DNA of 46,479 bases from JAFMKE01 sp047621945. Its GTDB lineage: Bacteria > Bacteroidota > Bacteroidia > Chitinophagales > UBA8649. The notes below the pieces were generated by a model that was not told where the DNA came from, did no database searches, and worked only from the letters and a program-made list of their open reading frames with translations. The DNA is taken from NCBI GenBank assembly GCA_047621945.1, contig JBLHMK010000005.1, positions 1 to 46,479 on the forward strand, in the 5' to 3' direction. Position numbers and translations under genes: made by a program. Below, piece by piece: positions 16,635 to 26,500 of the stretch. The stretch's first letter is position 1. The number at the start of each line of letters is the position of its first letter.

Positions 16635-16707
16635 ACGGGTGTAGCTCAGCTGGTAGAGCAGCGGTCTCCAAAACCGAAGGTCGTGAGTTCGATTCTTACC
16701 TCCCGTG
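16635..16707 (+). tRNA. tRNA-Trp (anticodon CCA)
   Basis: Anticodon loop CTCCAAA reads CCA; D-arm GCTCAGCTGGTAGAGC; T-arm GTGAG TTCGATT CTTAC. Acceptor ACGGGTG against CTCCCGT leaves a T-T mismatch at pair 6-67, and the anticodon stem has a G-A at 27-43. Position directly before secE is typical. Confidence 0.93.
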
Positions 16708-16720
16708 CAAAGTGAAATAA

Positions 16721-16921
16721 ATGGAAAGTTTAAAAGCATATATAGTAGGAGCATATCAAGAATTGATGCACAAGGTGACTTGGCCAACATGGGCAGAGTT
16801 GCAGAGTAGCGGTGTTATCGTTTTTCTTGCTTCAGCAATCATTGGAATTATTGTTCTATTGATGGATTTAGCTTCCAAGAACGTTACGGATGTTATTTAT
16901 AAATTTTTAATGTCTTTGTAA
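16721..16921 (+). CDS. secE: preprotein translocase subunit SecE
   Basis: The 66-aa protein has the conserved amphipathic segment HKVTWPTWAELQSS (about residues 17-30) followed by one membrane helix (about 31-50). It is the short, single-helix form of SecE that clamps SecY in the inner membrane. It lies 13 bases after tRNA-Trp and 1 base before nusG, which fixes its identity. Confidence 0.96.
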   Translation: MESLKAYIVGAYQELMHKVTWPTWAELQSSGVIVFLASAIIGIIVLLMDLASKNVTDVIYKFLMSL

Positions 16922-16922
16922 T

Positions 16923-17483
16923 ATGTCAGACGATAGAAAATGGTACGTCCTCCGTGTAGTAAGTGGGAAAGAGCGAAAAATTAAAGAATACTTAGATGTT
17001 GATTTAGCTAGAATGGGTTTTGATAAAGTCATTACGCAAATTTTAGTACCGACAGAAAAAGTATACAAGATTAGTAAAGGTAAAAAGGTAATCAAAGAAA
17101 GAAACCTTTTTCCTGGCTATATCTATATAGAAGCTATTGAGAAAAAATTTAGCGGAGAGATTATTCAACATATCTCTGGAACAACAAACGTTATTAACTT
17201 TCTTGGTGGTAAAAGAGGAAGTAGAAAACCGGAACCACTTCGTCAAGCTGAAGTATTTAAATTGCTTGGTAAGGTTGATGATATGGCTGATTCTGATGAA
17301 GTAATAACAGAACCTTACTTGATCAATGAAACGGTGAAAATTGTTGATGGTCCGTTTAATGACTTCTTAGGAACTATCGAAGAAATATTCGATGAGAAGA
17401 AGAAATTGAAATTGATTGTTAAGATTTTTGGAAGAAGAACACCAGTTGAGGTGAATTTTATACAAGTAGAAAAAGTATCATAA
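16923..17483 (+). CDS. nusG: transcription termination/antitermination factor NusG
   Basis: The 186-aa product has the NGN domain (KWYVLRVVSGKERKIKEYL, then LFPGYIYIE) and a C-terminal KOW domain (about 137-175, KIVDGPFNDFLGTIEEI). It binds the RNA polymerase clamp and links it to Rho or the ribosome. It is one base after secE and one base before rplK, consistent with a single transcript. Confidence 0.96.
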   Translation: MSDDRKWYVLRVVSGKERKIKEYLDVDLARMGFDKVITQILVPTEKVYKISKGKKVIKERNLFPGYIYIEAIEKKFSGEIIQHISGTTNVINFLGGKRGSRKPEPLRQAEVFKLLGKVDDMADSDEVITEPYLINETVKIVDGPFNDFLGTIEEIFDEKKKLKLIVKIFGRRTPVEVNFIQVEKVS

Positions 17484-17484
17484 A

Positions 17485-17931
17485 ATGGCAAAAGAAATAG
17501 ATGGCTTTATAAAGCTACAGATTAGAGGTGGACAAGCAAACCCAGCTCCTCCAGTTGGACCTGCATTAGGTGCAAAAGGAGTTAACATTATGGAGTTTTG
17601 CAAAGCATTTAATGCTAGAACGCAAGAAAAACCAGGTCAAGTATTACCAGTAGAGATTACCGTATTTAAAGACAAGTCTTTCCAATTCATCATTAAAACT
17701 CCTCCTGCAGCTGTATTGTTGTTGGAAGCTGCCAAAATGAAGAAAGGTTCTGCTGAGCCAAATAGGGATAAAGTAGCGAAAGTTACTTGGGATCAATGTA
17801 AAGCAATTGCTGAACTTAAAATGGTAGACTTAAATGCTTTTACTATTGAGTCTGGTATGAAGATGATTGCAGGTACAGCTCGAAGCATGGGCTTCGTAGT
17901 TACAGGTACTGCACCTTGGGAACAAAATTAA
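17485..17931 (+). CDS. rplK: 50S ribosomal protein uL11
   Basis: The 148-aa product contains the uL11 signatures KLQIRGGQANPAPPVGPALG, the linker KTPPAAVLLLEAA, and the C-terminal RNA-binding domain ending AGTARSMGFVVTG. It forms the GTPase-associated region of the 50S subunit with L10 and L7/L12. Confidence 0.97.
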   Translation: MAKEIDGFIKLQIRGGQANPAPPVGPALGAKGVNIMEFCKAFNARTQEKPGQVLPVEITVFKDKSFQFIIKTPPAAVLLLEAAKMKKGSAEPNRDKVAKVTWDQCKAIAELKMVDLNAFTIESGMKMIAGTARSMGFVVTGTAPWEQN

Positions 17932-17941
17932 TTTTTAACCA

Positions 17942-17978
17942 GAGGGAGCCTATACATTTAGTATAAGTGAGGGACCTC
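17942..17978 (+). promoter_or_regulatory. probable L1-binding autoregulatory RNA element before rplA
   Basis: In the 61-base rplK-rplA spacer, GAGG (17942-17945) can pair with CCTC (17975-17978), and TATAC with GTATA (17951-17955/17961-17965), leaving an asymmetric internal loop with GAGCC on the 5' side and AGTGAGGGA on the 3' side. This two-stem shape, with GGGAGCC and GTGA...ACC, resembles the 23S rRNA site bound by L1. E. coli has its L1 site upstream of rplK instead. The call rests on structure recalled from rRNA, not on an alignment. Confidence 0.5.
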
Positions 17979-17992
17979 AAAAATTGTATATA

Positions 17993-18691
17993 ATGACAAA
18001 ACTTTCAAAGAAAAGAAAAGTGTCTGAATCAAAATTAGACAAAGAAAAAGTGTATTCTCTAGCAGAAGCATCTGATTTGGTAAAAGAAATCAATACTGCT
18101 AAGTTTGATGCATCTATTGACCTACATATCCGTTTGGGTGTTGATCCGCGTAAAGCTGATCAAGCTATTCGTGGTACTGTAAGTCTGCCTCACGGAACAG
18201 GTAAATCAAAAACAGTTTTGGTTTTCTGTACGCCAGATTTAGAGGATGAAGCAAAAGCTGCTGGTGCTGACTATGTTGGCCTAGATGAGTTTATTACTAA
18301 AGTAGAGCAAGGTTGGACAGGAATCGACGTAATTATTGCGACGCCAAGTGTCATGCCGAAAATTGCTCGTTTAGGTAGAGTGTTAGGACCAAGAAACCTA
18401 ATGCCGAATCCTAAATCAGGTACAGTTACTACAGACTTGACAAAAGCTATCTCTGAGGTGAAAAAGGGGAAAATAGCGTTTAAAATTGACAAGTTTGGAA
18501 TTATACACGCTTCCATAGGTCGTGTGTCATTTACTGGTGAGCAAATAAATGACAACGCCCAAGAATTGATAGTTACGCTATCAAAAATGAAACCATCTAC
18601 TGCGAAAGGGATTTATTTCAAGAGCATTACGATGGCGAGTACAATGAGCCCGGGTATTCCGGTGGATTATAAATCAATAACTGGAGTTTAA
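17993..18691 (+). CDS. rplA: 50S ribosomal protein uL1
   Basis: The 232-aa product begins MTKLSKKRKVSESKLD and includes the L1 signature GRLGRVLGPRNLMPNPKSGT and KKGKIAFKIDKFGIIHASIG. I use the ATG at 17993; another in-frame ATG nine bases upstream would only add MYI. L1 forms the stalk that guides tRNA exit and in many bacteria represses its own operon. The stop is two bases before rplJ. Confidence 0.96.
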   Translation: MTKLSKKRKVSESKLDKEKVYSLAEASDLVKEINTAKFDASIDLHIRLGVDPRKADQAIRGTVSLPHGTGKSKTVLVFCTPDLEDEAKAAGADYVGLDEFITKVEQGWTGIDVIIATPSVMPKIARLGRVLGPRNLMPNPKSGTVTTDLTKAISEVKKGKIAFKIDKFGIIHASIGRVSFTGEQINDNAQELIVTLSKMKPSTAKGIYFKSITMASTMSPGIPVDYKSITGV

Positions 18692-18693
18692 TT

Positions 18694-19212
18694 ATGACAA
18701 GAGAAGAAAAAAATCAAGAGCTTCAAAGTCTTACTGAAAAGATTTCAGGATTAACAAGTTTTTATCTTGCTGATTCATCAACATTAAATGTTGCTAAGAT
18801 CAACAAGTTTAGAGGACTTTGTTATGAGAAAGATGTTCAGTTTAAAGTGGTAAAAAACACTTTATTGAAAAAAGCATTTGAAGCAAGCGAAACAGACTTC
18901 GAAAGTATGTATGAACTTCTATCTGGTCCAACTGCCTTAATGTACAGTGCTGAAGCAAAAAACTCAGCTGTGGTTCTTAAAGAATTCAGAGAAGAGAATG
19001 AGAAGCCTGTATTAAAAGGTGCATTTATCGATGGTGCTTTCTACTTCGGTGATGATCAGATTAAAGAGCTTGCAAGCTTGAAATCTAAAGAAGAATTAAT
19101 TGGTGAAGTTATTACCTTGTTACAGTCTCCTGCAACAAACGTAATCTCTGCACTTTCTTCAGGAGGTTCAACAATCGCAGGTGTATTACAAACACTTTCA
19201 GAAAAAGAGTAA
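18694..19212 (+). CDS. rplJ: 50S ribosomal protein uL10
   Basis: The 172-aa product has the L10 core (TSFYLADSSTLNVAKINKFR, KFKVVKNTLLKKA and LSGPTALMYS in substance) and a C-terminal helix that anchors L7/L12 dimers. It starts two bases after rplA, so there is no room for the separate L10 leader found upstream of rplJ in other groups. GGAG lies 7 bases before the ATG, inside the end of rplA. Confidence 0.95.
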   Translation: MTREEKNQELQSLTEKISGLTSFYLADSSTLNVAKINKFRGLCYEKDVQFKVVKNTLLKKAFEASETDFESMYELLSGPTALMYSAEAKNSAVVLKEFREENEKPVLKGAFIDGAFYFGDDQIKELASLKSKEELIGEVITLLQSPATNVISALSSGGSTIAGVLQTLSEKE

Positions 19213-19248
19213 CAAACAAATTTTAAAAAACAATAAAACATTTATACA

Positions 19249-19623
19249 ATGGCAAATATTAGTGAAATCGCAGAACAATTAGTTAATCTAACTGTAAAAG
19301 AAGTAAAAGAATTAGCAGACGTATTAAAAGATCAGTATGGTATTGAGCCTGCTGCTGCTGCTGTAGCTGTAGCTGGACCTGCCGCTGGTGGTGGTGACGA
19401 AGCTGCTGCTCAAACTGAGTTTAACGTAGTGTTGAACGCAGCTGGTGGTCAAAAATTAAACGTAGTGAAAATTGTTAAAACAATTACTGGTTTAGGTTTG
19501 AAAGAAGCTAAAGACATGGTTGATGGCGCACCGACAAATATCAAAGAAGCTGTTTCAAAAGAAGAAGCTGAAACTATTAAAGCACAGCTTGAAGAAGCAG
19601 GTGCTGACGTAGAGATCAAGTAA
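19249..19623 (+). CDS. rplL: 50S ribosomal protein bL12 (L7/L12)
   Basis: The 124-aa acidic protein has an N-terminal dimerisation domain (1-33), an Ala/Gly-rich hinge (about 34-55), and the C-terminal factor-binding domain (TEFNVVLNAAGGQKLNVVK, GLGLKEAKDMVDGAP). It recruits GTPase factors to the ribosome. It follows rplJ by 36 bases and is followed by a strong hairpin before rpoB. Confidence 0.97.
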   Translation: MANISEIAEQLVNLTVKEVKELADVLKDQYGIEPAAAAVAVAGPAAGGGDEAAAQTEFNVVLNAAGGQKLNVVKIVKTITGLGLKEAKDMVDGAPTNIKEAVSKEEAETIKAQLEEAGADVEIK

Positions 19624-19644
19624 TTTCTTTTGAAGTTATAATAA

Positions 19645-19673
19645 AAGGCTTGTCCCAATTTGGGACAAGCCTT
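19645..19673 (+). terminator. hairpin between rplL and rpoB (attenuator or processing site)
   Basis: AAGGCTTGTCCCA pairs perfectly with TGGGACAAGCCTT (13 bp, ATT loop). There is no T-run after it (AACCTATTTT follows), so it is more likely a partial terminator or an RNA-processing/stability element that sets ribosomal-protein output above RNA polymerase, as known at the same place in E. coli. Confidence 0.65.
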
Positions 19674-19702
19674 AACCTATTTTAAACATAAACTAATATT
19701 TA

Positions 19703-22700
19703 ATGGCTGGTAAAACAATTGCCTTTCCTAAAAGAATTAATTTTGGTTCAATTAACTTAAATGTTAAATCTCCAAATTTATTAGACATACAGGTAGCATC
19801 TTTTCAAGAATTTTTACAACTTGAAACTACCCCAGAAAATAGAGCTAACGAAGGTATCTTCAAAGTGTTTCAGGAAAATTTTCCGATTTCTGACGCTAGG
19901 AGCATCTTCGTTTTAGAGTTTTTGGATTACTTTGTTGATCCTCCACGTTATTCTATCGAAGAATGCGGTGAGAGAGGGTTAACTTATAGTGTCCCTCTAA
20001 AAGCGAAATTGAGGTTGTCTTGTAATGATGAGGAACATATTGATTTCCAAACCATTGTACAGGATGTATTCTTAGGGAACATTCCTTACATGACCCCGAA
20101 AGGGACATTCATTATTAATGGTGCAGAGCGAGTAATCGTTTCTCAATTACACCGTTCTCCTGGTGTTTTCTTTGCTCAAAGTTTTCACCCTAATGGAACT
20201 AAGATTTACTCAGCAAGAGTAATTCCTTTTAAAGGAGCTTGGATGGAATTCGCGACAGACATCAATAATGTGATGTACGCGTATATCGATAGAAAGAAAA
20301 AATTCCCTGTAACTATGCTTTTAAGAGCAATTGGTTACGATAATGATAAAGAAATTCTTAAGATTTTTGATCTAGCAGATGAAATCGACTTGAAGAAAAA
20401 AGCACAACATAAGAAAGTGCTTGGTCGTAAATTAGCTGCACGTGTATTGAAAACTTGGGTTGAAGATTTCGTAGATGAGGATACTGGTGAAGTAGTATCT
20501 ATCGAGAGAAATGAAATCGTTTTAGAAAGAGATATCATCGTAGATGAAGCAAATTTAGCTTTGATTCTAGAAAGTGGTATTGAATCAATAATTCTACAGA
20601 AAGAAGAAACTTCTGCAGATTTTGCGATTATCTATAACACTTTACAAAAAGATACATCGAACTCTGAGCCTGAAGCTCTAGCGCATATCTATAGACAATT
20701 AAGAGGTACTGATCCACCGGATAATGAAACCGCACGTGGTATTATTGATAAATTGTTCTTCTCAGATAGACGTTATGATTTAGGTGATGTGGGTCGTTAT
20801 AAAATAAATAGAAAGTTAGGCTTAGACATTCCAGTGGAAGTTAAAGTATTGACTAAAGATGATATTATCTCTATCGTGAAGTACTTGGTGAACTTAAGTA
20901 ACCAAAAAGCAGATATTGATGATATTGATCACCTAAGTAATAGAAGAGTAAGAACAGTAGGTGAGCAGTTATATGCTCAGTTTGGTGTTGGTTTAGCAAG
21001 AATGGCAAGAACTATTCGTGAGCGTATGAATGTGCGTGACAATGAAGTGTTCACACCAATGGACTTGATTAATGCGCGTACACTTTCTTCTGTAATTAAC
21101 TCATTCTTCGGAACAAGTCAATTATCTCAGTTCTTGGATCAAACAAATCCACTTGCGGAGATTACGAATAAGAGAAGAATTTCAGCCCTAGGACCTGGAG
21201 GTCTTTCGAGAGAGAGAGCAGGATTTGAGGTTAGAGATGTACACTATTCGCACTACGGTCGTTTATGTACTATTGAAACACCAGAGGGACCAAACATTGG
21301 TTTGATTTCTACCTTATGTGTGCACGCGAAAATCTCATACATGGGATTCATCGAAACGCCTTATCATAAAGTTGAAAATGGTAAAGTAAATCTAAAAGAT
21401 CATATCTTTTTGACAGCTTCGGAAGAAGATTCTAAAAGGATTGCACAGGCAAATGCGGAATTGAAAAATGACGGAACATTCTTGAATGATAGGGTTAAAT
21501 CTCGTCACCAAGGAGACTTCCCTATTTTAGCTCCCAAAGAAGTAGAATACATGGATGTTGCACCTAATCAGATTGTTGGGGTATCTGCATCTTTAATTCC
21601 ATTCTTAGAGCATGATGATGCTAACCGTGCATTGATGGGATCTAACATGCAGCGTCAAGCTGTTCCTTTAATGCGTCCTGAATCTCCAATAGTGGGAACA
21701 GGTATTGAAGGTAAAGTAGCAACAGATTCAATGAACTTAATTAACGCTGAAGGCGAAGGAGTTATTGAATATGTAGATGCAACTGAAGTAATTGTTAAAT
21801 ATGACAGAACTGATGATGAGCGTTTAATTAGCTTTAATGAAGACAAGAAGTCATACAAATTATCTAAGTTCAAAAGAACGAATCAAGGAACTTGTATCAA
21901 CTTGAAGCCTATTGTGCGTAAAGGAGATAGAGTTATTAAAGGACAAATTCTTTGTGAAGGTTTTGCAACTCAAAATGCTGAATTGGCTTTAGGAAGAAAC
22001 CTTATGGTTGCTTTTATGCCTTGGAAAGGATATAACTTTGAGGATGCAATTGTAATTTCAGAAAGAGTAGTGAAAGAAGATGTGTTTACATCTATTCACA
22101 TTTCTGAATACGAACTAGAAGTTAGAGATACTAAATTAGGTGAAGAAGAATTGACTTCAGATATTCCTAATGTTAGTGAAGAAGCTACTAAAGATTTAGA
22201 TGAGCACGGTGTTATTCGAGTAGGAGCTTCTATTAAAGAAGGAGATATCTTAATCGGTAAAATTACACCTAAAGGGGAAACAGATCCAACTCCAGAAGAG
22301 AAACTCTTAAGAGCAATTTTCGGTGATAAAGCTGGTGATGTGAAAGATGCTTCTTTGAAAGCTTCACCTTCTGCTAAAGGAGTAGTTATGTATTCTAACT
22401 TATTCGCAAGAGCGAAAAAAGACAAGAATTCAAAAGCTAAAGAAAAAGTTATTATCGAACGTTTGGATGGTGATTTTGCTAAAACAGATGCTGAATTGCG
22501 TTCAGTTTTAGTAGATAAGTTATACAAACTAATCGGCGGAAAAACTTCTGCAGGTGTTACCAATCACTATAAAGAAGAGGTAATTCCTAAAGGAACTAAA
22601 TTCACACAAAAGAGCTTGAATGAGATTGACTTCAAAATGGTTAATCCTGCAGGATGGTCAAGTAATGATGATTTAGATACAGCTGTGAAAAAAATGATGC

Positions 22701-23515
22701 ATAATTATGACATCAAGCTGAATGAAGAGTCTGGTAAGTTAAGAAGAGAGAAATTCAACTTAACTATTGGTGATGAATTACCAACAGGTGTTTTGAAATT
22801 AGCTAAAGTTTATGTTGCTCAAAAGCGTAAATTGAAAGTAGGAGATAAGATGGCAGGACGTCACGGTAATAAGGGGATTGTTTCTCGTATTGTTCGTGAA
22901 GAAGATATGCCTTTCTTAGAGGATGGAACTCCAGTGGATATCGTATTGAATCCGTTAGGTGTACCTTCTCGTATGAACTTAGGACAGATTTATGAAACTG
23001 TATTGGGTTGGGCTGGTAAAGAACTAGGACAGAAATACGCTACACCTATTTTCGATGGTGCTTCAGTTGCAGAAATTCAAACGGAAGTAGATAAGGCAGG
23101 TTTACCTGAATTAGGTCAGACCTACTTATACGATGGAGAAACAGGAGAGCGATTTGACCAAACAACAACGGTAGGAGTAATCTATATGCTGAAATTGAGT
23201 CACATGATTGACGATAAGATGCATGCTCGTTCTACTGGACCTTACTCATTGATTACACAACAACCATTGGGTGGTAAAGCTCAATTTGGTGGTCAGCGTT
23301 TTGGTGAGATGGAAGTTTGGGCACTTGAGGCCTTCGGTGCTGCAAATATCTTAAGAGAATTACTAACAGTAAAATCTGATGATATTGTAGGTAGAGCGAA
23401 GACTTACGAGGCTATCGTGAAAGGTGAAAACTTACCTGAGCCAAATATACCTGAATCGTTCAATGTATTGATACATGAGCTTAGAGGTTTGGCACTAGAT
23501 TTAAAATTTGATTAA
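19703..23515 (+). CDS. rpoB: RNA polymerase beta subunit
   Basis: The 1270-aa product is full length for Bacteroidota. Recognisable segments are the N-terminal protrusion/lobe, the rifampicin region (FGTSQLSQFLDQTNPLAE and KRRISALGPGGL), the active-site GRNLMVAFMPWKGYNFEDAI, GDKMAGRHGNKGI, and the C-terminal GGKAQFGGQRFGEMEVWAL plus an L(K/R)ELRGLALDL-like end. The rifampicin pocket shows no obvious resistance substitution (D and H/S positions typical: QFLDQTNP, KRRISAL). It is 30 bases upstream of rpoC. Confidence 0.98.
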   Translation: MAGKTIAFPKRINFGSINLNVKSPNLLDIQVASFQEFLQLETTPENRANEGIFKVFQENFPISDARSIFVLEFLDYFVDPPRYSIEECGERGLTYSVPLKAKLRLSCNDEEHIDFQTIVQDVFLGNIPYMTPKGTFIINGAERVIVSQLHRSPGVFFAQSFHPNGTKIYSARVIPFKGAWMEFATDINNVMYAYIDRKKKFPVTMLLRAIGYDNDKEILKIFDLADEIDLKKKAQHKKVLGRKLAARVLKTWVEDFVDEDTGEVVSIERNEIVLERDIIVDEANLALILESGIESIILQKEETSADFAIIYNTLQKDTSNSEPEALAHIYRQLRGTDPPDNETARGIIDKLFFSDRRYDLGDVGRYKINRKLGLDIPVEVKVLTKDDIISIVKYLVNLSNQKADIDDIDHLSNRRVRTVGEQLYAQFGVGLARMARTIRERMNVRDNEVFTPMDLINARTLSSVINSFFGTSQLSQFLDQTNPLAEITNKRRISALGPGGLSRERAGFEVRDVHYSHYGRLCTIETPEGPNIGLISTLCVHAKISYMGFIETPYHKVENGKVNLKDHIFLTASEEDSKRIAQANAELKNDGTFLNDRVKSRHQGDFPILAPKEVEYMDVAPNQIVGVSASLIPFLEHDDANRALMGSNMQRQAVPLMRPESPIVGTGIEGKVATDSMNLINAEGEGVIEYVDATEVIVKYDRTDDERLISFNEDKKSYKLSKFKRTNQGTCINLKPIVRKGDRVIKGQILCEGFATQNAELALGRNLMVAFMPWKGYNFEDAIVISERVVKEDVFTSIHISEYELEVRDTKLGEEELTSDIPNVSEEATKDLDEHGVIRVGASIKEGDILIGKITPKGETDPTPEEKLLRAIFGDKAGDVKDASLKASPSAKGVVMYSNLFARAKKDKNSKAKEKVIIERLDGDFAKTDAELRSVLVDKLYKLIGGKTSAGVTNHYKEEVIPKGTKFTQKSLNEIDFKMVNPAGWSSNDDLDTAVKKMMHNYDIKLNEESGKLRREKFNLTIGDELPTGVLKLAKVYVAQKRKLKVGDKMAGRHGNKGIVSRIVREEDMPFLEDGTPVDIVLNPLGVPSRMNLGQIYETVLGWAGKELGQKYATPIFDGASVAEIQTEVDKAGLPELGQTYLYDGETGERFDQTTTVGVIYMLKLSHMIDDKMHARSTGPYSLITQQPLGGKAQFGGQRFGEMEVWALEAFGAANILRELLTVKSDDIVGRAKTYEAIVKGENLPEPNIPESFNVLIHELRGLALDLKFD

Positions 23516-23535
23516 TTAACACACATTTAATACCT

Positions 23536-23540
23536 GGAGG
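23536..23540 (+). promoter_or_regulatory. strong Shine-Dalgarno sequence of rpoC
   Basis: GGAGG (in CCTGGAGGTTAAT) ends five bases before the rpoC ATG. This is unusual because most other starts in the window have no such motif. Confidence 0.7.
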
Positions 23541-23545
23541 TTAAT

Positions 23546-26500
23546 ATGTCCTTAAAAAAGGAAAGACTAACAAAAAGCGATTTTAAGCAAATTACGATTT
23601 GTTTATCATCACCGGATTCAATACTTGAAAGATCTTATGGCGAAGTTAAAAAGCCAGAGACAATCAACTACCGTACGTACAAACCTGAAATGGATGGATT
23701 GTTCTGCGAAAGAATTTTTGGTCCAACAAAAGACTACGAATGTTATTGTGGTAAATACAAACGTATTCGTTACAAAGGAATCGTTTGTGATAGATGTGGA
23801 GTTGAAGTAACTGAGAAGAAAGTACGACGTGAAAGAATGGGCCATATCAAATTGGTTGTTCCTGTAGTACATATATGGTATTTCAAATCTTTACCAAATA
23901 AGATTGGTTATTTATTAGGTGTTTCATCTAAAACTTTAGAATCAATCGTATACTACGAAAGATATTGTGTAATTCAACCCGGATTAACTGAAAATGGAGT
24001 TGATATTATTAATGAGAAGGATGAGGAAGAAACCTTGACCTTAGCTAAAATGGACTTGATTACTGAAGAAGAGTATCTTGCTGTTTTAGGTCATGAAGAC
24101 TATAAAAACAACGCTGCTTTAAGCAACGACGATCCAAACAAATTCATTGCCTTAATGGGTGCTGATGCTGTTAAAGAATTGCTAGCGCGTATTGACTTAG
24201 ATCAACTTTCTTATGATTTAAGAACTCAAGCAGCTAACGAAACTTCTCGTCAACGTAAAGCAGAAGCTTTGAAGCGTTTGAAAGTGGTTGAAGCTTTCAG
24301 AGCAGGTAATGAGCATATTGAGAATCGTCCAGAATGGATGTGTATCGATTACTTACCAGTTATACCACCAGAATTAAGACCTTTAGTGCCTTTAGATGGT
24401 GGACGTTTTGCAAGTTCTGATTTAAATGATTTATACAGAAGAGTAATTATTAGAAATAATCGTTTGAAGCGTTTGATAGAAATCAAAGCTCCAGAAGTAA
24501 TCTTACGTAATGAGAAACGTATGTTGCAAGAAGCGGTTGATTCATTGTTTGATAACTCTAGGAAATCAAATGCGGTAAAAGCTGAAGGTGGACGTGCATT
24601 AAAATCTTTAAGTGATGTACTTAAAGGTAAGCAAGGTCGTTTCCGTCAGAATTTATTAGGAAAAAGGGTAGATTACTCTGGTCGTTCTGTAATTGTGGTT
24701 GGTCCAACCTTGAAATTACATGAATGTGGTATTCCTAAGGATATGGCTGCTGAATTATTCAAGCCATTCGTTATTAGAAAATTAATTGAAAGAGGTATCG
24801 TAAAAACAGTGAAGTCAGCTAAGAAATTAGTAGACAAGAAAGAACCTGTTATTTGGGATATTCTAGAAAATATATTGAAAGGTCATCCTGTATTATTAAA
24901 CAGAGCTCCAACATTACACCGTTTGTCAATTCAGGCATTCTTGCCAAAATTGATTGAAGGAAAAGCTATTCAATTGCACCCTCTAGTTTGTGGTTCATTT
25001 AATGCGGATTTTGATGGTGATCAGATGGCGGTACACGTGCCTTTGAGCAATGCTGCTATTCTAGAAGGACAAATGTTAATGTTGTCTTCTCATAATATAT
25101 TGAATCCTCAGAATGGTTCACCTATTACTCTTCCTTCACAGGATATGGTATTAGGACTTTACTACTACACAAATGTTCGTCTTTCTACGGAAGAAGTGAA
25201 AGTGAAAGGTGAAGGAACTATTTTCTATAGTGCAGACGAAGCTATCATTGCCTACAATGAAGGTAAAGCTGATTTGCACGCATGGGTTAAAGTGAGAACT
25301 ATCGTAAGAGAAGGGAATCAATTATTAAGTAAAATTATTGAGACTACTGTTGGACGTATCATGTTCAATCAAGTAGTTCCTGAAAATGTTGGATTCATCA
25401 ACAAATTATTAACCAAGCGTGCATTGAAAGATGTGATTGGTGATATTATTGATTTGACTGATGTACCAACTACAGTACTTTTCTTAGATAAAATTAAAGA
25501 CATCGGGTTTACTTCCGCTTTTAAAGGTGGATTATCATTCAATATTGGAGATGTAATTATCCCAGTTGAGAAAGATGGTATTATCGCAAAAGCACAAGGT
25601 GATGTAGATAATGTTCAAAATCAATACGGAATGGGTTTCATTACGGATCGTGAGCGTTATAACCAAGTAATTGATATTTGGACAAGAGCGGATAATCGCT
25701 TAACTACTACCTTGATGGATCAGTTGGCTAGCCATAAGCAAGGATTTAACTCTATCTATATGATGTTAGATTCTGGTGCAAGGGGTTCCAAGCAACAGAT
25801 AAAGCAGTTAGGTGGATTAAGAGGATTGATGGCAAAACCGAGAAAATCGGGTGCTAGTGAAGGTGGAGATGTGATTGAGAATCCAATTTTAGCAAACTTT
25901 AAGGAAGGTTTGTCAGTGTTGGAGTACTTTATTTCTACTCACGGTGCGCGTAAAGGTTTAGCAGATACGGCTCTTAAAACGGCTGATGCGGGATACTTAA
26001 CAAGACGTTTGGTTGATGTTGCTCAAGACGTTGTTATTTCTGAAGAAGATTGTGGTACTTTAAGAGGTATCGAAACTTTTGATTTGAAAGACAATGACGA
26101 AGTAACAGAAGCATTAGAAGAAAGAATTGCGGGTAGAACTAGTTTACATGATGTTTATAACCCTAACACAGAGGAATTAATCATCAAATCAGGTGAGCAT
26201 ATCTCAAGAGAGTTATCGAGAGCAGTTACTGCAGCAAATGTTGAAAGTGTTTACATTCGTTCTGTATTGACTTGTGAGTCTGTAAAAGGTGTTTGTGTAA
26301 AATGTTACGGTAAGAACTTGGCAAATAATAGATTAGCTGAAACAGGTGATGCCGTAGGTATCATTGCTGCTCAGTCAATTGGTGAGCCGGGTACACAGTT
26401 GACACTTCGTACTTTCCACGTTGGTGGTATCGCATCTGTAGGTGCAACTGAGTCTCAAGTAAACTCAAAATTTGATGGTATAGTTAAGTTCGACGGAATT

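Noticed and set aside
22096..22563. 155-codon open frame antisense to rpoB
   Set aside because: It is a shadow of the rpoB frame; Ser/Leu-rich, no family and no promoter.
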